A stretch of 6,538 nucleotides of DNA, from positions 1-6,538 of the forward strand of contig DBVW01000022.1 in assembly GCA_002308495.1 (NCBI GenBank), given 5' to 3'. The notes below the pieces were generated by a model, which saw only the letters and a list, made by a program, of their open reading frames with translations, was not told the origin of the DNA and searched no databases. Of the stretch, positions 6,015-6,538 are shown piece by piece. Position 1 is the first letter of the stretch. Each line of letters starts with the position of its first letter. Position numbers and translations under genes: made by a program. Origin of the DNA: Alphaproteobacteria bacterium UBA1254. Lineage in GTDB: Bacteria; Pseudomonadota; Alphaproteobacteria; RF32; CAG-239.

Positions 6015-6538
6015 ATGAAAAAAAAGAGTTTTTTTAGAGTTATCAGCTTGTTGTTTGCTTTGATATGGGCGAATATTTCCGTTGCTTTTCATGAGGCTGA
6101 CGTGCGGACGTTTTTGAATACAACAGGTGAGAAATTTATTGAAACGCTCGGGCTTGAAGATAAAAGCGAAAAATATGAACGTTTAGATGGGATGTTTGAA
6201 AATGATGTGGATTTGCAGTATATGGGGCAGTTTGCACTCGGCGGACATTTTAAACTTTTGAACGAAGAACAAAAAGAACGTTATTTTGCGCTTTTCGAAA
6301 GATATATAAAGGCTCTTTATAAGTCATATCCGCTTGATTTTGACACGAAAGGAATCGATTTTAAGATTTTATCGGTTATCGAAAAAGGGCATTTTATTGA
6401 TGCAACGGCGGCTATTGATTTGCCGGAACAATACAGAACGGAAAATTTTGAAAAAATTACTGTCGTTTTTAAGCTTTTGGAAAAAGAGGGTGCGTTTTAT
6501 CTGGTTGATTTGAAAATCGGTGAAATAAGCATGCTCGT
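6015..6538 (+). CDS. MlaC/Ttg2D-family periplasmic phospholipid-binding protein (3' end outside window)
   Basis: The first 174 codons of a protein of the MlaC (Ttg2D, toluene-tolerance) family, which shuttles phospholipids across the periplasm between the outer-membrane MlaA complex and the inner-membrane MlaFEDB ABC transporter. Residues 1-24 form a Sec signal peptide: KKK, then a hydrophobic core SLLFALIWANI, with a likely cut after SVA (22-24). The family core is visible at 61-102 (FENDVDLQYMGQF, then LNEEQKERYFALFERYIKALY), followed by alternating beta strands (FKILSVIEKGHFIDATAAI, then VVFKLLEKEGAFYLVDLKI). The frame is open to the window edge and the remaining C-terminus is cut off. The ATG at 6015 is the only start that keeps the signal peptide, although no clear ribosome-binding site precedes it. 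Hopanoid-associated HpnM belongs to the same family and cannot be excluded. Without the downstream genes the specific role is open. Confidence 0.85.
   Translation, partial: MKKKSFFRVISLLFALIWANISVAFHEADVRTFLNTTGEKFIETLGLEDKSEKYERLDGMFENDVDLQYMGQFALGGHFKLLNEEQKERYFALFERYIKALYKSYPLDFDTKGIDFKILSVIEKGHFIDATAAIDLPEQYRTENFEKITVVFKLLEKEGAFYLVDLKIGEISML

Overview
This window looks like chromosomal DNA from a fairly A+T-rich Gram-negative bacterium, most likely a low-GC alphaproteobacterium (possibly host-associated). The lineage is inferred from three things. The gap-pgk gene order and PGK features such as the RADLNVP signature, SHFGRP and DAFSTAHRAHAS look alphaproteobacterial. An MlaC/Ttg2D-type periplasmic protein implies an outer membrane. 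The base composition is low in GC. No database search was possible.

Layout. Positions 1-123 (+) hold the last 40 codons of glyceraldehyde-3-phosphate dehydrogenase (gap). A strong GC-rich hairpin follows at 147-177, then complete phosphoglycerate kinase (pgk, 201-1409, +). A nested hairpin at 1422-1496 separates pgk from a convergent minus-strand operon. Read in its own direction, from 5958 down to 1556, that operon encodes a large multi-pass membrane protein resembling a GT-C glycosyltransferase (571 aa), a UbiA-superfamily membrane transferase with decaprenyl-phosphate phosphoribosyltransferase-like signatures (315 aa), a small HAD-family phosphatase (206 aa) and an acyltransferase-3 family membrane O-acyltransferase (353 aa). 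The first two genes overlap by 17 nt, the second and third are 1 nt apart, and the acyltransferase follows after 72 nt. A divergent intergenic gap of 56 nt precedes the 5' part of an mlaC-like gene (6015 to the right edge, +).

How the genes may work together. gap and pgk are consecutive glycolytic enzymes and appear co-transcribed. The four-gene minus-strand set reads as an envelope glycan or lipid modification pathway. The UbiA-type enzyme would transfer phosphoribose from PRPP to a polyprenyl phosphate, the HAD enzyme would remove the 5-phosphate, the GT-C enzyme would use the polyprenyl-phosphoryl sugar on the periplasmic face, and the acyltransferase would decorate the product. The family assignments rest on visible motifs. 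The pathway and its substrates are inference, and this is the most interesting part of the window. No RNA genes, CRISPR arrays, insertion sequences or attachment sites were seen.
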